From contig CADBPH010000007.1 of the NCBI GenBank assembly GCA_902796455.1, forward strand, positions 1 to 9,435: a DNA stretch of 9,435 nucleotides, written 5' to 3'. The position numbers and the translations under genes were made by a program. This DNA comes from an uncultured Bacteroidia bacterium (GTDB lineage Bacteria; Bacteroidota; Bacteroidia; Bacteroidales; UBA932). The notes below the pieces were generated by a model, which was not told the origin of the DNA, searched no databases, and worked only from the letters and a program-made list of their open reading frames with translations. This document shows, piece after piece, positions 7,801 through 9,435 of this stretch. The first letter of the stretch is position 1. Each line of letters begins with the position of its first letter.

Positions 7801-7970
7801 AAGGCGTGCTCCGCAAAGCGGGTATCGATGCCCTGACCGTGATGCTGACCGGCAACGACCTCTTCACGTTCACCAAATTCCCGGAACTCGAGCCGTCCGG
7901 CAACAACGTAACCACCCCGGCCTACCCGATCCTGAGGACCGTCAAGCTGGGCGTCAAAGCGAACTTCTAA
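4830..7970 (+). CDS. SusC/RagA-family TonB-dependent outer-membrane transporter
   Basis: This 1046-aa beta-barrel imports glycan fragments across the outer membrane using TonB energy, with the SusD-type protein encoded 13 bp downstream as its lid. A type I signal peptide (1-22, AWA|Q) is followed by a carboxypeptidase-regulatory-like beta-sandwich at about 25-104 (VTGTIVDDEGVPVVGAMVIV). The SusC hallmark VVVGYG is at 109-114 and a plug domain spans about 118-235 with LVMVDGVE (184-191) and the SISVLKDASATAVYGAKGAN segment (204-223). A 22-strand barrel should follow, ending in VKLGVKANF with terminal Phe as expected for barrel assembly. Length is typical (about 1000-1100 aa) and I see no frameshift. 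The protein contains no cysteine, unlike its SusD partner. Codons look richer in GGT glycine than the hydrolase genes, consistent with high expression. The 33-bp AT-rich gap before it holds no recognisable promoter. The imported sugar cannot be read from the sequence. Confidence 0.97.
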   Translation: MNVRKSLLMTVLLILGFATAWAQNKVTVTGTIVDDEGVPVVGAMVIVPGNPALGGAQTDPDGRFKFNVPVGVTIQASMMGFTSWEQKVTGPADYVITLTPSAEQLEDAVVVGYGVQKKESIVGSISQVKGEQLELAGTTNLSVALSGKVAGMNSYSTYGSGAPGENNQNFTIRGLSSWNGNTPLVMVDGVERELTYLSPNEITSISVLKDASATAVYGAKGANGVILVTTKTGTKGRPKFNVSLEYGIGTPWRLPKHIDALTVSEIVNAGYRAQGSFGSMYSSQELQYYADGSNPLRYPDVDWYAETLKDFATNYNIHANVSGGSDKVKYYFGANYIHEGSLAKGLFDPQNKAYKSESFALDQYNYRFNLDFTPTATTTVSVKMGGTLQDRRGLHDGNSDWWFGRIYQSPTTLYPAYYPAWALEKYPDPDYPDEHGIRIASNMGAFYENPYTYIASPNIKVTERSTFANDLLLNQKLDFITKGLSLTGKVSLTTAFTRIKMDINKSFQEWDIIWDRVDAGSDNPWYTPTASNYVWNDKPYSISQTNTASSISYIFYLEGALRYQRKFAGKHNVSALALYSQREENSGASFPHRNQSLVGRVTYDYKGKYLLEGNVGYTGSEQFSPKYRFGLFPSIAAGWRISDEPFFKNALPWWSTMKVRYSIGKVGSDSSSANWLYYTYWEKESRQNKYYVEGSAANENARWETALKQDLGFEFGWFNDDLTLNLDFFDEHRYDMLMTPIVTAFVSVSFKPINAGELKKHGLDVELNYHHNWSNGWYLQTGALAGWNENRILNYAEAAYTPEYQKQVGTAYGAARIGATTVDDRYFKSIDEIHGYPTYTTSWIYNVMPGVFKYTDFKPDGIIEMGDAHTIKGSAYPSMTWSFHFGGGYKRFRANVLFTGTHNKYMYARRAVTVPFLQGYNVVHEEYVDYWRPDNQNSRAPVVMFSDLMYAWGGGTANSPGYDLQVQDYTWRNSDFIRLKELMLSYTFNSEGVLRKAGIDALTVMLTGNDLFTFTKFPELEPSGNNVTTPAYPILRTVKLGVKANF

Positions 7971-7983
7971 TGACATTGGAATT

Positions 7984-9435
7984 ATGAAGAAAAGAATATT
8001 ATCTTATCTCCTCGTCCTGTTCCTGTGCCCGGGTATGGCTGTTTCCTGCCATTACCTGGACGTCGACCCGGAACTGGGTCTGGCGGAAGAGGACATCTTC
8101 AGCACTTATACCAATTTCTGGAACTATTTCTCGTACACGTACGATTCCAACGGCGGAACGAACAAACAGTCCATCCACAACGTGTTCCCGTTCTACTACG
8201 ACCTGTTCCAGTACTACCGGCTCGCGTGGGTAAACACCACCGATGCGGCTGACTGCGGCGCGCTCAGCGTAACCCAGCTGAACTTCAAGCAGTGCAACCT
8301 GAACCAGGACCTGATTGAAATGCTGACCTTTGATACGTCCCGTGCCGACAACAAGCCGATTTGCGCCTCTTGCTTCGCCATGATCCGCAAATGCAACCTG
8401 ACAATCGAGCACATCGACGACTGCCGCAACATCACCGAGCAGCAGTACAACGACCTCCTCGGCCAGGCATACCTGCTCCGTGGTTACTCCCACTTCGGCC
8501 TGTGCCGGCTCTTCGGCGGCATGCCGTACATCGACCACACCATCGGTGCGGACGACGAATGGGATCTCCCGCGGCTTTCCCGCCACGAGACCTACGTACG
8601 GGCGGCTGAAGACATCATCAAGGGTTCCGAATACCTGGAGAAAGCCGGCTACATGCGCCGGGACGGCCTCCCCGGAGAGCCGAACCACCTGCAGGGTTCC
8701 ACGCTGCTCCAGCCGAACGGAGCCTGCGGCTACGGCCTGGCTGCCCGCGCGCTGCTGTTCGCAGCCAGCCCGCTGAACAACGAGGAAGGCATCGAAGACT
8801 GGAAGAAGGCCGCCGACGCTTGCGCCAAGGCCCTTGAAGTCGCCCTTGAATGGGGTTATGACATGCTCCCGATCGAGAACTACAGCGACAATTACTATAA
8901 CAAGAGTGCTACCAACGAGGCGGTCTGGTTCTATACGATCAGCCAGGCGGACAATGCAGCCAACATGCGGCCGCAATTTGCTTACCCGCAGTCGGGTAAC
9001 GTCCAGGGCGCCGGTACCTGCCCGACCCAGAACTTCGTAGACAAGTTCGAAACCAAATGGGGCGACCCGCTCAACACCGAGGCCGACCGCGCCGCAGCTG
9101 CCGCCCTGGGCCATTACAACGAGCAGGATCCCTATTCCAACCGCGACCCGCGCTTCGACATCTGCATCGTCCACGACGGTTCTACCAACCAGTACGTGAC
9201 CGGAACGATCAACATTTACTACGACCCGGAACTGGGCCGCTATCCCGGAACCACGATTTCCGGCCAGAACAATGTCGAATTCGGAATCGAATGGGGAACG
9301 CGCGACAACCAGCTCCAGTCTTATTCCAACACCGGTTACTATTGCAACAAATACTGGCAGGGAATGTACGGGACCAAGAGTACCTCCCATATCTTCATGG
9401 ATCCGCAGATGCGCGTCGCCGAGCTGTACCTGAAC
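7984..9435 (+). CDS. SusD/RagB-family glycan-binding lipoprotein, incomplete at right edge
   Basis: An open frame of 484 codons starting at ATG 7984 and still open at the window end. The product is a surface lipoprotein that captures glycan and caps the SusC barrel. The N-terminus MKKRILSYLLVLFLCPGMAVSC has a lipobox (AVSC) with lipid-anchor Cys22, followed by HYLDVDPE, the usual SusD mature start. A SusD-like helical TPR region follows, with QAYLLRGYSHFGLCRLFGGMP (split here as QAYLLRGYSHF, 161-171, then GLCRLFGGMP) and AARALLFAASPLN (253-265). The family segment DPRFDI is at 388-393, and RVAELYLN at 477-484 matches the late motif RxAExYLN. Members are usually 500-650 aa, so perhaps 50-150 residues are missing. 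The mature part has 12 cysteines besides the anchor, unusually many. It lies 13 bp after the SusC gene, the standard pairing. Confidence 0.95.
   Translation, partial: MKKRILSYLLVLFLCPGMAVSCHYLDVDPELGLAEEDIFSTYTNFWNYFSYTYDSNGGTNKQSIHNVFPFYYDLFQYYRLAWVNTTDAADCGALSVTQLNFKQCNLNQDLIEMLTFDTSRADNKPICASCFAMIRKCNLTIEHIDDCRNITEQQYNDLLGQAYLLRGYSHFGLCRLFGGMPYIDHTIGADDEWDLPRLSRHETYVRAAEDIIKGSEYLEKAGYMRRDGLPGEPNHLQGSTLLQPNGACGYGLAARALLFAASPLNNEEGIEDWKKAADACAKALEVALEWGYDMLPIENYSDNYYNKSATNEAVWFYTISQADNAANMRPQFAYPQSGNVQGAGTCPTQNFVDKFETKWGDPLNTEADRAAAAALGHYNEQDPYSNRDPRFDICIVHDGSTNQYVTGTINIYYDPELGRYPGTTISGQNNVEFGIEWGTRDNQLQSYSNTGYYCNKYWQGMYGTKSTSHIFMDPQMRVAELYLN

Noticed and set aside
6285..7976. Antisense open frame of about 563 codons opposite susC
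   Set aside because: Shadow of a confidently identified SusC barrel; no domain seen.
7999..9390. Antisense open frame of about 463 codons opposite the SusD gene
   Set aside because: The plus strand encodes a lipobox and SusD motifs continuously to the edge, so the minus-strand frame is a shadow.

Overview
The window reads as a Bacteroidota (Bacteroidales-type) chromosome segment. This rests on an adjacent SusC/SusD pair, TAnnTTTG-type promoter -7 boxes, absence of strong Shine-Dalgarno sequences, and type I or lipoprotein signal peptides on all five PUL genes. The DNA is GC-rich with mostly C/G-ending codons, which fits high-GC gut lineages such as Alistipes-like or other uncultured Bacteroidales better than classical Bacteroides. 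The genus cannot be fixed from the sequence alone.

Layout. Positions 1-476 (minus strand) hold the N-terminal 158 codons of a pyrroline-5-carboxylate reductase (proC), cut by the left edge. Positions 477-618 are an AT-rich divergent intergenic region with a -7 box facing each way and a perfect 10-bp-arm inverted repeat between them. From 619 to the right edge, five genes run head-to-tail on the plus strand with gaps of 11-33 bp, apparently one operon. They are a clan-A (GH39-like) glycoside hydrolase (619-2061), a GH28-type beta-helix hydrolase (2077-3336), a second paralogous clan-A hydrolase (3348-4796), a SusC-type TonB-dependent transporter (4830-7970) and a SusD-type lipoprotein (7984 to the edge, incomplete). 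No unexplained stretch is longer than 142 bp.

How it works together (inference from PUL biology). The cluster is the 5' part of a polysaccharide utilization locus. SusD would bind a glycan at the cell surface and hand it to the SusC channel. The three hydrolases have type I signal peptides without a lipobox, so they would act mainly in the periplasm on imported oligosaccharides. The GH28 suggests a galacturonic-acid or pectin-related target, but its active-site motifs are atypical. The two flanking clan-A hydrolases carry a distinctive shared signature that I cannot assign to a characterised family with certainty, so the substrate is open. The enzyme-first gene order and the duplicated hydrolase around a non-canonical GH28 are the most interesting aspects.
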